A stretch of 64,000 bases of DNA from Phytohabitans aurantiacus (GCF_027923225.1 NZ_BSDI01000075.1:31170-95169); one strand, 5' to 3'. Positions 1 through 8,401 are shown, counted from the first letter of the stretch. The notes: generated from the letters alone by a model not told the origin. A program made the numbers and translations.

Positions 1-21
1 CCCCCCCCCCCCCCCCCCCCC
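1..21. other. Run of 21 C at the window edge
   Basis: The window opens with 21 consecutive C residues before normal sequence begins. A homopolymer this long is more likely a contig-end or sequencing artefact than biology, though a natural G-tract downstream of glnA cannot be excluded from one sequence. Confidence 0.6.
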
Positions 22-39
22 ACGACCCGGACTTTCGAT

Positions 40-67
40 TACACGTCGTAAGCGGTTACACGTCGTA
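40..67. repeat. Short direct repeat at the glnA 3' end
   Basis: TACACGTCGTA occurs at 41-51 and again at 57-67; the second copy is the reverse complement of the last glnA codons (Tyr-Asp-Val-stop). The tail of the gene is therefore duplicated just beyond the stop codon, as expected from a small slippage duplication. Confidence 0.6.
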
Positions 68-1480
68 GTACATGGCGAACTCGTGCGGGGTGGGCCGGAG
101 GCGAACCGGGTCGACCTCGTTCTCCCGCTTGTACGAGATCCAGGTCTCGATCAGGTCGGGCGTGAACACGCCGCCCTCGAGCAGGAAGTCGTGGTCGGTC
201 TCCAGCTTGTCGAGCACCTCGGGCAGCGAACCCGGCACCTGCTTGACGTTGCCCCACTCCTCCGGCGGCAGGTCGTACAGGTCCTTGTCGATCGGCTCCG
301 GCGGCTCGATCTTGCTCTTGATGCCGTCGATGCCGGCCATCATCATGGCCGAGAAGGCGAGGTACGGGTTGCTCGACGGGTCAGGCACCCGGAACTCGAC
401 GCGCTTGGCCTTGGCGTTGCTGCCCGTCACCGGGATGCGGGTGCAGGCGGAGCGGTTGCGCTGCGAGTAGACCAGGTTGACCGGGGCCTCGAAGCCCGGC
501 ACCAGCCGGCGGTACGAGTTGACCGTCGGGTTGGTGAACGCGAGCAGCGACGGCGCGTGGTGCAGCAGACCACCGATGTACCACCGGGCGGTGTCGGACA
601 GGCCGGCGTAGCCGGTCTCGTCGTAGAACAGCGGCTCGCCGTTCAGCCACAGGCTCTGGTGGGTGTGCATGCCGGAGCCGTTGTCACCGAAGAGCGGCTT
701 GGGCATGAACGTCGCGGTCTTGCCCGCGTGCCAGGCGGTGTTCTTCACGATGTACTTGAACAGCTGAAGCTGGTCGCCAGCGTGCAGCAGCGTGGAGAAC
801 TTGTAGTTGATCTCGGCCTGGCCGGCGGTGCCGACCTCGTGGTGCGCCCGCTCGACCGTGAAGCCCACCTTCAGCAGGTTGGTCACGACGTCGTCGCGCA
901 GGTCCGCGTAGTGGTCCTGCGGCGGCACCGGGAAGTAACCCGACTTGTAGGCGGTCTTGTAGCCGCGGTTGCCACCCGGCTCGTCGGCGCCCGTGTTCCA
1001 CGCGCCTTCGATCGAGTCGATGTAGTAGTAGGCGGCGTTGGCGCTGGTGTCGTGCCGGATCGAGTCGAAGATGTAGAACTCCGCCTCGGCACCGAAGTAA
1101 GCGGTGTCGGCGATGCCGCTGGACGCCAGGTAGGCCTCGGCCTTCTTGGCGACGTTGCGGGGGTCACGCGAGTAGGCCTCGCGAGTGAACGGGTCGTGGA
1201 TGAAGAAGTTCAACGCCAGGGTCTTCTGCGCCCGGAACGGGTCGATGAAGGCGCTGGCAACGTCCGGCAGCAGCAACATGTCGGACTCGTGGATCTGCTG
1301 GAAGCCGCGGATCGACGAACCGTCAAAGGCGAGACCGTCCGTAAAAATGCTCTCGTCGACCGACTCGACCGGGGTGTTGAAGTGCTGCATGACACCCGGC
1401 AGGTCACAGAACCGTACGTCGACGAACTTCACGCCCTCGTCTTTGAGGTACCGAAGGAGTTCCTCGGGATTGGCGAACAA
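56..1480 (-). CDS. glnA: Type I glutamine synthetase
   Basis: It makes glutamine from glutamate, ammonia and ATP as a cytoplasmic dodecamer. The whole 474-residue sequence reads as GSI-beta: N-terminal VKFVDVRFCDLPG, the Glu-rich active-site segment AEAEFY, and the adenylylation site KDLYDLPPEE with Tyr402. I placed the start at TTG 1480: AGGAGG lies five bases upstream and the protein then begins MFANPEELL with the usual family length, whereas the longer frame (from 1519) adds 13 unrelated residues. The Tyr402 motif implies GlnE-type control, and a GlnR-like operator lies 83 bases upstream. It is divergent from the RDD gene. Confidence 0.97.
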   Translation of the reverse strand: MFANPEELLRYLKDEGVKFVDVRFCDLPGVMQHFNTPVESVDESIFTDGLAFDGSSIRGFQQIHESDMLLLPDVASAFIDPFRAQKTLALNFFIHDPFTREAYSRDPRNVAKKAEAYLASSGIADTAYFGAEAEFYIFDSIRHDTSANAAYYYIDSIEGAWNTGADEPGGNRGYKTAYKSGYFPVPPQDHYADLRDDVVTNLLKVGFTVERAHHEVGTAGQAEINYKFSTLLHAGDQLQLFKYIVKNTAWHAGKTATFMPKPLFGDNGSGMHTHQSLWLNGEPLFYDETGYAGLSDTARWYIGGLLHHAPSLLAFTNPTVNSYRRLVPGFEAPVNLVYSQRNRSACTRIPVTGSNAKAKRVEFRVPDPSSNPYLAFSAMMMAGIDGIKSKIEPPEPIDKDLYDLPPEEWGNVKQVPGSLPEVLDKLETDHDFLLEGGVFTPDLIETWISYKRENEVDPVRLRPTPHEFAMYYDV

Positions 1481-1562
1481 CACGTCCTCCTGGCACGTCG
1501 CTGAGCTAAATGGCGGCATGGCCGCTGGTGCACCTGGCTGGTCGCGACGGTATGGCTGTGCC

Positions 1563-1600
1563 GTTGCCCGGGCATGTCTCCATTGTTTCCGCCGTGTTAC
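1563..1600 (-). promoter_or_regulatory. GlnR-like operator upstream of glnA
   Basis: Read towards glnA, the strand shows GTAAC, six bases, GAAAC, six bases, GACAT, six bases, GCAAC. The first half-box fits the actinomycete GlnR consensus gTnAc-n6-GaAAc exactly; the second half is degenerate but in register. It sits about 83 bases before the glnA start. The assignment rests on spacing and position; binding is inferred. Confidence 0.6.
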
Positions 1601-1719
1601 GTCACGTTGGGAACCCGCACGTCCTCACCAGTGCATCCGAGGGGACCATACACCCGTGCGGGCTCTCCGCGACCGGTCGCTTTCGGTGCGTCCCGAACTG
1701 CGGACTACCCTCGCTCTAC

Positions 1720-2130
1720 ATGGCCACCGAACCGGTTTCCCCGCCTTCCGCACCGGCTGGCGGATTCGAGCCGCCGAGCCTGGCGAAGCGGTTCGGCGCA
1801 CTCGTGATCGACTGGGTGCTCTGCCTGCTCGCGTCCCAATTCATCGGCGATCCACTGCGTGACGGATGGCCGCCGGTCGCCGTGCTGATCGCCGAGTACG
1901 GGTTTTTCATCGGCCTCTTCGCGCAGACGCCAGGAATGGCGATGACCAAGCTGCGCTGCGTCTCGTTCTCCGACGGCGGGCGGATCGGCGTCGTGCGCGC
2001 TCTGGTGCGCGGGGTACTGCTGAGCCTGGTGGTCCCGGCGCTCATCATGGACCCGAACAAGCGCGGGCTGCACGACAAGGCCGCCGGCTCCGTCATGGTG
2101 GACGCCGTGCCACCTCAGTCGAGGGCGTAG
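1720..2130 (+). CDS. RDD family membrane protein
   Basis: This 136-residue protein has the RDD layout: a short Pro-rich N-terminus, LAKRFGALVIDWVLC with the Arg and Asp of the first membrane helix, a second hydrophobic span around IGLFAQTPGMAMTKL, and a third followed by NKRGLHDKAAGSVMV, the typical end of the domain. RDD proteins are small integral membrane proteins of mostly unknown, transport-like role. The start ATG 1720 lacks a strong ribosome site. Its position between glnA and DUF4191/lipA is typical for actinomycetes. Its 3' end overlaps the end of the convergent amidohydrolase by 16 bases. Confidence 0.9.
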   Translation: MATEPVSPPSAPAGGFEPPSLAKRFGALVIDWVLCLLASQFIGDPLRDGWPPVAVLIAEYGFFIGLFAQTPGMAMTKLRCVSFSDGGRIGVVRALVRGVLLSLVVPALIMDPNKRGLHDKAAGSVMVDAVPPQSRA

Positions 2131-3215
2131 ACCCGCCGCGCGTTGCGGTACCCGATCATCTCGGCGACGCGCTGGGCGTCCGCGGCTGACCAGTCGCCGC
2201 TGGCGACCCGCTCGCCGAGCACGGTGCCCAGGGCGCGGCGCCACAGCTCCGCGCCGAGGTAGTGCAGCTCCGCGGGGCCGAAGGCGTCCGACGAGTACAG
2301 CATCTTGGCGAACGGGGCCAGCTCCAGCGCCTCGGCCAGCACGGTGGAGGCGGCGGCACCGACGTAGTTCAGCGTCAGGCCCACGTCGAAGAACACATGC
2401 GGGTACGCCTGCGCGAGGTACGCCGCGTGGCGGTGGAACGGGTAGCAATGCAGGAGCAGGACGGGCACCCCGTGCCGCTCGACAAGCTCGAGAAACCGGG
2501 TCAGCAGGAGCGGATCGGCCCGGTGCAGGCGCAGGTCGGGGTCACCGAAGCCGGTGTGGATCTGCAGGGGCAGGCCGCGGTCGACGCCCGCCCAGATGAC
2601 GTGCCGCAGCAGTACCGGATCGGCCAGCCGGCCGCCGCCCGCGCCGAGCCAACGGCCGGCCGCCTCGGTGACCTCGGTCGCACTGGGGCGAGCCGGGTCG
2701 AAGTCGAGGCCGTACCGGTACGCGACGACGGTCTTGAGGCCCACGGCGGTTCCGGTGCGCTCGGCCAGGCGCTCGGCGTACCGGATGGAAAAGTCCGCGG
2801 CCGCGACGTCTGTGAGCTCCTCGGCCACCGACTCCAGGCGGACCACCTCGCCCGCGACGGCGCCGGACGCCTCGGCCATGCCGGCGGGGTCGAGCAGCTC
2901 GGCGGCCCGGAAGCCGGTCTCCACGAGAAAGTGCCGTACGCCGCTCGCGGCGAGGAACCTGCGGTTGACCTCGGCGGCACCCAGCTCCTGCCGGCGGGTG
3001 AGGTAGGCGCCGGGGTCGGCGTGCGGCCGCAGGTCGAGCACCGGGGCGCACCAGCGCCGGATCGCGAACCCGAGCGGCGAGTCGAAGGTGGTCATCCACG
3101 CCGGCACAGGCCGGTCGGACTCGGTGATGGCGTCTTCGAACTCGGCCCGCGTCAGGTCGTCGCGGCGCGCGCCGTGCACGTGGTGATCGACCAGCGGCAG
3201 CGCCGCCAGATCCAC
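2115..3215 (-). CDS. Amidohydrolase 2 family protein, FluG-N-like
   Basis: This is a 366-residue metal-dependent hydrolase of the amidohydrolase superfamily. Visible ligands are the HxH pair in VDHHVHG (about residues 10-15), His in QIHTGFGD, His in LLLHCYPFHR, and Asp in LYSSDAFG near the C-terminus. The overall pattern (VDHHVHG start, IHTGFGDPDL, DVGLTLNYV) resembles the amidohydrolase half of the fungal protein FluG, whose other half is a type I glutamine synthetase. A glnA lies 635 bases away here, suggesting a shared gamma-glutamyl-type substrate, but this is inference and the substrate is unknown. It starts two bases after the DUF4191 stop, so the two are probably cotranscribed. Confidence 0.85.
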   Translation of the reverse strand: MDLAALPLVDHHVHGARRDDLTRAEFEDAITESDRPVPAWMTTFDSPLGFAIRRWCAPVLDLRPHADPGAYLTRRQELGAAEVNRRFLAASGVRHFLVETGFRAAELLDPAGMAEASGAVAGEVVRLESVAEELTDVAAADFSIRYAERLAERTGTAVGLKTVVAYRYGLDFDPARPSATEVTEAAGRWLGAGGGRLADPVLLRHVIWAGVDRGLPLQIHTGFGDPDLRLHRADPLLLTRFLELVERHGVPVLLLHCYPFHRHAAYLAQAYPHVFFDVGLTLNYVGAAASTVLAEALELAPFAKMLYSSDAFGPAELHYLGAELWRRALGTVLGERVASGDWSAADAQRVAEMIGYRNARRVYALD

Positions 3216-3217
3216 GG

Positions 3218-3907
3218 TCAGCGGCCGCGCGTCTGGCGGAAGGCGCCCTTCGAGGGACGCATGTTCTTGGGGATCGCGCCCTTGGGCATCTGCGGACGGG
3301 CGGTGAGCGCCTTCATGCGCTTGTCGAGCGCGTTGACGTCCTTACCCGTGAGGTTGCGCGGCAGCCGCATGAGCGTCATCCGCAGCTTGCGGACGGACAG
3401 CTCCTCTTCGCCCTGGCCGACGACGTAGTCGTAGAGCGGGGCGTTGCCGATCACCTTGGAGAGCCGCCGCTTCTCCTGGCCGAGCAGGCCGCGCACCCGC
3501 TGCGGGTTGCCCTCGGCGAGCAGGATCACGCCGGGGCGACCGATCACGAGGTGCACCATGTCCATCTGGGTGGTGGAGCTCATGGCGGGTGTCACCCGCC
3601 AGTCGCCGCGCATGTTCTCCACGATCTGGGCCGCCGCGCCCGGCTGCCCCTCGGCCGCGTTCATCATCGCGGCGTTGGAGCGCAGGTTGAGCACGATGAG
3701 CACCGCGAGCAGCGTGAGGAGGATGCCAACCGGCAGCCACAGCCAGCCCCAGGTGATCACGGCGACAACCGTCAGCGCGATGGGGATGAGCACCGCCCCG
3801 GCGACCAAGGGCATGAACCACTTGTCGCGTTTGGCGGTGAACGAGAACACCATCCCGATCTGCTTCAGCCGCTGGCCGAACGAGACCTTCTCCTCGGGCT
3901 TTGCCAT
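3218..3907 (-). CDS. DUF4191 membrane protein
   Basis: The 229-residue protein begins MAKPEEKVSFGQRLKQ, followed by two adjacent hydrophobic helices (about residues 30-75) and a soluble C-terminal domain with VIGRPGVILLAEGNPQRVRGLL and a basic tail ending KGAFRQTRGR. This is the DUF4191 family, conserved beside lipA in actinomycetes; its function is unknown. ATG 3907 was chosen because the family begins MAKP/MAK here; the frame extends 33 residues further upstream without family resemblance. The link to lipoate synthesis is by neighbourhood only. Confidence 0.9.
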   Translation of the reverse strand: MAKPEEKVSFGQRLKQIGMVFSFTAKRDKWFMPLVAGAVLIPIALTVVAVITWGWLWLPVGILLTLLAVLIVLNLRSNAAMMNAAEGQPGAAAQIVENMRGDWRVTPAMSSTTQMDMVHLVIGRPGVILLAEGNPQRVRGLLGQEKRRLSKVIGNAPLYDYVVGQGEEELSVRKLRMTLMRLPRNLTGKDVNALDKRMKALTARPQMPKGAIPKNMRPSKGAFRQTRGR

Positions 3908-4041
3908 GCCCCGGAGTCTAGTGGCCGCGGTCAGTAAGTACCTTACCGGCGTGGGAGGGTCGGGTAAGGACCCTCTGAGCCGGCGGATATGCGGCATCGC
4001 CCTCATGTGGCGGGGGTGCCTTCAGGCGAAGTCTGTAAGAC

Positions 4042-4212
4042 ATGAACGCAGCAGATGTCCACACCGTCCTGACCCTTCACCGTTACCGCACCGCCGAGCT
4101 GTACGCCGAGGCCGACCGCGAGCGGCTGGCCCGCGAGGTGACCCGGTCACGCTGGCTGCCCCGGATCGCGAGGCGGCAGCGCGCGGCCACCCGCGCACCG
4201 GCCATGTCCTGA
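4042..4212 (+). CDS. Small hypothetical protein (56 aa)
   Basis: This short frame, ATG 4042 to TGA 4212, encodes a 56-residue, Arg- and Ala-rich, probably helical peptide beginning MNAADVHTVLTLHRYRTAEL. The regular alternation of Ala, Glu, Arg and Leu resembles small proteins often found next to LuxR-type regulators in actinomycetes. There is no clear Shine-Dalgarno sequence. Its stop codon lies in the first copy of a 17-base tandem duplication. The function is unknown. Confidence 0.6.
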   Translation: MNAADVHTVLTLHRYRTAELYAEADRERLAREVTRSRWLPRIARRQRAATRAPAMS

Positions 4213-4241
4213 TCCGTGGAAATGCCTGATCCGTGGAAATG
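4208..4241 (+). repeat. Perfect 17-base tandem duplication before the LuxR gene
   Basis: CCTGATCCGTGGAAATG occurs twice head to tail (4208-4224 and 4225-4241). It ends 29 bases before the chosen start of the LuxR gene and could be a duplicated binding site or a simple slippage event. Confidence 0.85.
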
Positions 4242-4270
4242 AATGTGCGTGAGTGTCGGAGGGGCATGTC

Positions 4271-7153
4271 ATGCTCGATCTCGTGACCGCCCGTGCGACC
4301 AGCACCGTCCTTGTCGGCCGAGACGCCGATCTCGCCGCCCTGCGCGAGGCCCTCAAGCGTGCGCGGGGCGACGAGGCGGCAGCCGTGCTTGTCGGTGGCG
4401 AAGCGGGGGTCGGCAAGACACGGCTGATCGAGGAGTTCCGGCGGGTGGCCGTGAGCGATGGCGCTCAGGTGCTCACCGGCCAGTGCCTGGAGCTGGGCGA
4501 GGAGGGGCTGCCGTTCGCCCCCTTCGCCGCGGCGCTGCGCGACCTGCTGCGCCGCGACGGCCCTGGCGTCTTCAGCGGGCAGGAGAGCGAGTTCGCCCGC
4601 CTGCTGCCCGAGCTGGGTCCGGCGGCACCCGAGCGGGTCCCCGACGCCAACCGGGGTTACCTCTTCGACCTGGTCGCTGGCCTGTTCGGGCGGCTGGCCG
4701 AGCAGCGCCCGCTGGTCCTGGTCGTCGAAGACCTGCACTGGGCCGACCGGTCCACGCGTGACCTGATCGCTTTCCTCATCCGGTCCGCGCGCACCGCCCG
4801 CGTGCTGCTCGTCTGCACCTACCGCTCCGACGAGTTGCACCGTGGGCACCCGCTGCGGCCGTTCCTCGCCGAGCTCGACCGGGCCCGCGGCGTCGAGCGC
4901 GTCGACCTCGACCGGCTCGACCGCGACGGCACCTCCGAGATGCTCACATACCTGCTCGGCACCGAGCCCCGGTCCTCGGTCGTCGACACCATCCACCGGC
5001 GTGCCCAGGGCAACCCGTTCTTCGTCGAGGAGCTCGCCGCCATCGGCGACGGCACCGGCTGCTCCGACCTGCCCGACACCCTGCGCGACCTGCTCCTCGC
5101 CCGGGTCGACCGGCTGTCCGAGCCGGCGCAGCGGGTGCTGCGCATGGCGGCCGCCGGCGGCACCCGCATCAGCCATGAGCTTCTCGCCGCCGTCGCCGAC
5201 GTGCCCGACACCACCCTCGAAGAGGCGCTGCGGGCGGCGGTCGCCGCGCAGCTCGTGGTCGCTGACCAGGAAGGCGGATACGAGTTCCGGCACGCGCTCG
5301 TCCGGGAGGCGGTGCACGAAGACTCCCTGCCGGGCGAGCGGGCTCGGCTGCACGCGCGATACGCGGCGGTCATCGAGGGTCGCCCGCAGCTCGTGGGCGC
5401 CGGCCGCGCTCCCGCGGAGATCGCCCACCACTGGTATACGGCACACGACCACCCGCGGGCGCTCACCTCCACGATGGCGGCGGCCGCGGCGGCCCGCCAG
5501 CGCTACGCGTACGCGGAGCAGAGCCGCCTGCTCGAACGCGTCCTGGAGCTGTGGGACCAGGTGCCCGACGCCGCCGAGCTGCTCGGCATGGACCACCTCG
5601 CGCTGCTCGAACAGACCTCCCGCGCCGCGTCCACAGCGGGCGACTTCATGCGGTCCATGAGCCTCACCCGTGCCGCGCTCGCCGAGGTCGACAGCGACGC
5701 GGAGCCGTTGCGCGCCGCGCGCCTGCTGGAGCGCCGCGGCCGGATGATTCGAGTACTGGGCAAGGGCAACGGCGCCGACGAGATGCGCAAGGCGTACGAG
5801 CTGGTCAGGCGGGTGCCCGACGACCCCAAGCGCGTGCGGTTGCTCTCCGACATCTCCAGCCAGCTCGGCCGCACCGACCCTGAGATGGGCGCCAGCATCG
5901 CCCGCGAGGCGCTGACCGCCGCCGAAACGCTCGGTGACGACGCGGCCTGGATCTCGGCCATGCTGACGTTCGCCCGGGTGTGCAGCCGGCGGATCTCGCT
6001 CGAGGTCGGCATGAGCGAGATGCTGCGCGCCGCCGACAGGGCGCGCACGACCGGCGACGCCGACCGTCTGGTGCACGCCCTGGTCAACATCTCCGACGCG
6101 CTCTTCGACGTGGGTAACTACACCGAGTCCGCCCGGGTCGCGGAGGAAGGCACCGTCGAGGCCAAGCGGGTCGGCATCAGCCGCTCCAAGGGCGCGTTCC
6201 TTCTCTCCAACCACGCCGAGGCGCTGGTCGCGCTCGGAAAGTGGGACCACGCCGACGCGCTCTGCGCCGAGACCGCCCGGGTCGACCCGCCCGGCACGCT
6301 CGGGCTGCACTGGCTGGAGATCCGGGCGCGGCTGCGGCTGCGTCGCGGGCACCCCCGTGCCGACGACCTGATCGCGCGCGCACTCGGCTTCCAAACCAAG
6401 CCCTACCTCGACCACCAGTTGGGCCTGCCGCTGCACGAGCTGCGCATCGAGGCCGCCCTCGCCGCCGACAACGTCGCCGACGCGGTCGCGGCCGCCCGGG
6501 AGGCGGTCGCGCTCGGTGGGCTCGACGAGGTGCCGCGATACGCCTGGCGGATGCTCGTCCTCGCGGCACGGGCCGCGGCGCTGGCCGACGACGAGGAGCT
6601 GCGCGCCCGGCTGCGCGCCCTGATCCCCACCATCGAGCCGCGGTACCCGGCTGAGCTGGCCGCCCGCGCCGAGGTGGCGGCCACGTTCGCGTCTGATCCA
6701 CTACCCGCCTGGCAGGCCGCCGTGGCGGCGCGGCGAGTCGACGGGCAGCCCTACGAGTTGGGGCGGGCCCTGCTGTGGCTGGCCGAGGCGGCAGCGGCCG
6801 CCGGGGAGCGGGCGGTCGTGGCCGAGGCGCTCGAAGAGGCGGGGGCCATCGCGGCAGAGCTCGACGCGCGCCTCCTGCAAGACGGCCTCGACACGCTCGC
6901 GCGGCGGGTCGGCCTGCGCACGGCCGGCAGGTCCAGCGCGGTCGCGGAGACCGAGCTGCTGACCGAGCGGGAGCGTGAGGTGCTACGGCTGGTCGCCGAG
7001 GGGCTGAGCAACCGGCTGATCGCCGAGCGGCTGTACATCTCGCCGAAGACGGCGAGCGTGCACGTGTCGCGCATCATCGCCAAGCTCGACGTGGCCAACC
7101 GCGTCGAGGCGGCCGCGGTGGCGCACCGCTTGGGGCTGCTGGACCCGTCTTAG
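4271..7153 (+). CDS. LuxR-family ATP-binding transcriptional regulator (MalT/LAL-like)
   Basis: The protein has about 960 residues: an N-terminal STAND-type ATPase with Walker A GGEAGVGKT (about 42-50) and a Walker B region VLVVEDLHWADRS, a long helical repeat middle, and a C-terminal LuxR HTH (LTEREREVLRLVAEGLSNRL through NRVEAAAVAHRLGLL). Such regulators bind an inducer or partner through the repeats and activate transcription when ATP-loaded. ATG 4271 was chosen because GGAGGGG lies seven bases upstream; the frame could also start at GTG 4253. It converges on lipA with a four-base overlap of stops. The target genes are not evident. Confidence 0.93.
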   Translation: MLDLVTARATSTVLVGRDADLAALREALKRARGDEAAAVLVGGEAGVGKTRLIEEFRRVAVSDGAQVLTGQCLELGEEGLPFAPFAAALRDLLRRDGPGVFSGQESEFARLLPELGPAAPERVPDANRGYLFDLVAGLFGRLAEQRPLVLVVEDLHWADRSTRDLIAFLIRSARTARVLLVCTYRSDELHRGHPLRPFLAELDRARGVERVDLDRLDRDGTSEMLTYLLGTEPRSSVVDTIHRRAQGNPFFVEELAAIGDGTGCSDLPDTLRDLLLARVDRLSEPAQRVLRMAAAGGTRISHELLAAVADVPDTTLEEALRAAVAAQLVVADQEGGYEFRHALVREAVHEDSLPGERARLHARYAAVIEGRPQLVGAGRAPAEIAHHWYTAHDHPRALTSTMAAAAAARQRYAYAEQSRLLERVLELWDQVPDAAELLGMDHLALLEQTSRAASTAGDFMRSMSLTRAALAEVDSDAEPLRAARLLERRGRMIRVLGKGNGADEMRKAYELVRRVPDDPKRVRLLSDISSQLGRTDPEMGASIAREALTAAETLGDDAAWISAMLTFARVCSRRISLEVGMSEMLRAADRARTTGDADRLVHALVNISDALFDVGNYTESARVAEEGTVEAKRVGISRSKGAFLLSNHAEALVALGKWDHADALCAETARVDPPGTLGLHWLEIRARLRLRRGHPRADDLIARALGFQTKPYLDHQLGLPLHELRIEAALAADNVADAVAAAREAVALGGLDEVPRYAWRMLVLAARAAALADDEELRARLRALIPTIEPRYPAELAARAEVAATFASDPLPAWQAAVAARRVDGQPYELGRALLWLAEAAAAAGERAVVAEALEEAGAIAAELDARLLQDGLDTLARRVGLRTAGRSSAVAETELLTEREREVLRLVAEGLSNRLIAERLYISPKTASVHVSRIIAKLDVANRVEAAAVAHRLGLLDPS

Positions 7154-8076
7154 TTTTCGCGGGCGGCTAGTGCCTGTTGGTAGAGGCGGCCCGCGCGATA
7201 CGACGAGCGCACCAGCGGGCCGCTCATCACACCGGCGAAACCGATCTGCTCGGCCTCCTGGCTCAGCTCGACGAACTCCTCCGGCTTGACCCACCGCTCC
7301 ACCGGGTGGTGGCGCGGGGTCGGCCGCAGGTACTGCGTGATCGTCACCAGCTCGCACCCGGCGGCGTGCAGGTCGCGCAGCGCCTGCGACACCTCGTGCC
7401 GCTCCTCGCCCAGCCCCAGGATCAGGTTGGACTTCGTGACCAGCCCGGCGGAGCGCGCCTGGGTGATCACGTCGAGGGAGCGCTCGTATCGGAACGCCGG
7501 CCGGATGCGCTTGAAGATGCGCGGCACGGTCTCGACGTTGTGGGCGAGCACCTCGGGCTGGGCGGCGAACACCTCACCCAGCTGGATCGGGTCGCCGTTG
7601 AAGTCGGGGATCAGCAGCTCGACGCCGCATCCCGGCTGCAGCTTGTGGATCTGGCGGACGGTCTCGGCGTACAGCCAGGCGCCGCCGTCGGGCAGGTCGT
7701 CGCGCGCGACCCCGGTGACCGTCGCGTAGCGCAGGCCCATCGTCGCCACCGACTCGCCGACCCGCCGCGGCTCGTCGGCGTCGAACTCCGCCGGCTTGCC
7801 CGTGTCGATCTGGCAGAAGTCGCACCGCCGGGTGCACTGGTCGCCGCCGATCAGGAAGGTCGCCTCGCGGTCTTCCCAGCACTCGTAGATGTTGGGACAG
7901 CCCGCCTCCTGGCACACCGTGTGCAGACCTTCGCGTTGGACGAGGCCGCGCAGCTCGGTGTATTCAGGGCCCATTCTGGCCTTGACCTTGATCCACGGCG
8001 GCTTGCGCTCGATTGGCGTTTCCGCGTTGCGCGCCTCGATGCGCAGCAAACGCCGTCCCTCGGGAGCGATGGTCAC
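7150..8076 (-). CDS. lipA: Lipoyl synthase
   Basis: It inserts two sulfur atoms into protein-bound octanoyl groups by radical-SAM chemistry, completing the lipoyl cofactor needed by SucB and GcvH here or elsewhere. Both cluster motifs are visible: the auxiliary cluster cysteines in VCQEAGCPNIYEC (Cys55, 60, 66) and the radical-SAM CTRRCDFC (Cys81, 85, 88); the late SGPLVRSSYRAG supplies the conserved serine. I chose GTG 8076, which gives 308 residues, close to family length; its ribosome site is weak. lipB lies 1.6 kb away on the same strand, separated by the opposite-strand aspartyl-tRNA synthetase gene. Confidence 0.96.
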   Translation of the reverse strand: MTIAPEGRRLLRIEARNAETPIERKPPWIKVKARMGPEYTELRGLVQREGLHTVCQEAGCPNIYECWEDREATFLIGGDQCTRRCDFCQIDTGKPAEFDADEPRRVGESVATMGLRYATVTGVARDDLPDGGAWLYAETVRQIHKLQPGCGVELLIPDFNGDPIQLGEVFAAQPEVLAHNVETVPRIFKRIRPAFRYERSLDVITQARSAGLVTKSNLILGLGEERHEVSQALRDLHAAGCELVTITQYLRPTPRHHPVERWVKPEEFVELSQEAEQIGFAGVMSGPLVRSSYRAGRLYQQALAAREN

Positions 8077-8184
8077 GATTTTGAGCCTACGCTCACCGTG
8101 GTCAAGCTTGAACCGTGGGCGACGAGGCTCACCCCCGTCGTTATTGTGATGCCGCCCACGTGCCTTGGCTGGTAGCGTGGCCGG

Positions 8185-8400
8185 CCAACGGCGATGACGG
8201 AACCAAGTACCGCCCCGACCCCGCCGGCAGAGAGAGCCACCAGCAGCTGTGACGGTGGCCCGGCGCCGGGGCGCGAAGACACTCCAGAGCCTGTTTTGAA
8301 TGAGGCCCCCTCCTCGGGGGTGAAGGCGCGGTGGCACCGCGAGTTCCCCACTCGCCCGCGCCCCACCGGGGTCGCGTTGCGCGATGACGAGGAGGTGCCC
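8185..8400 (+). promoter_or_regulatory. T-box riboswitch, Asp (GAC) specifier, translational type
   Basis: The leader contains the T-box parts in order. The specifier loop has GATGA (8193-8197) and AAGTA (8205-8209) on the 5' side and GAAGACA on the 3' side, giving specifier GAC (Asp) at 8278-8280. A 7-bp stem CGCCCCG/CGGGGCG closes it (8211-8217 with 8267-8273). The distal arm has AGAGAG, a GCCACC/GGTGGC stem and GCTGTGA. A C/G hairpin (stem III) lies at 8305-8320, and the T-box GGTGGCACCGCG at 8330-8341. Its TGGC would pair with the GCCA end of tRNA-Asp. GGCACC (8333-8338) is complementary to GGTGCC (8394-8399), which overlaps the Shine-Dalgarno AGGAGG (8390-8395), so control is probably at translation initiation. 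Confidence 0.85.
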
Positions 8401-8401
8401 A

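Noticed and set aside
4022..6436. An 804-codon open frame on the minus strand over the LuxR regulator
   Set aside because: The plus strand encodes Walker A and LuxR HTH motifs in the same region; the minus translation has no recognisable domain.
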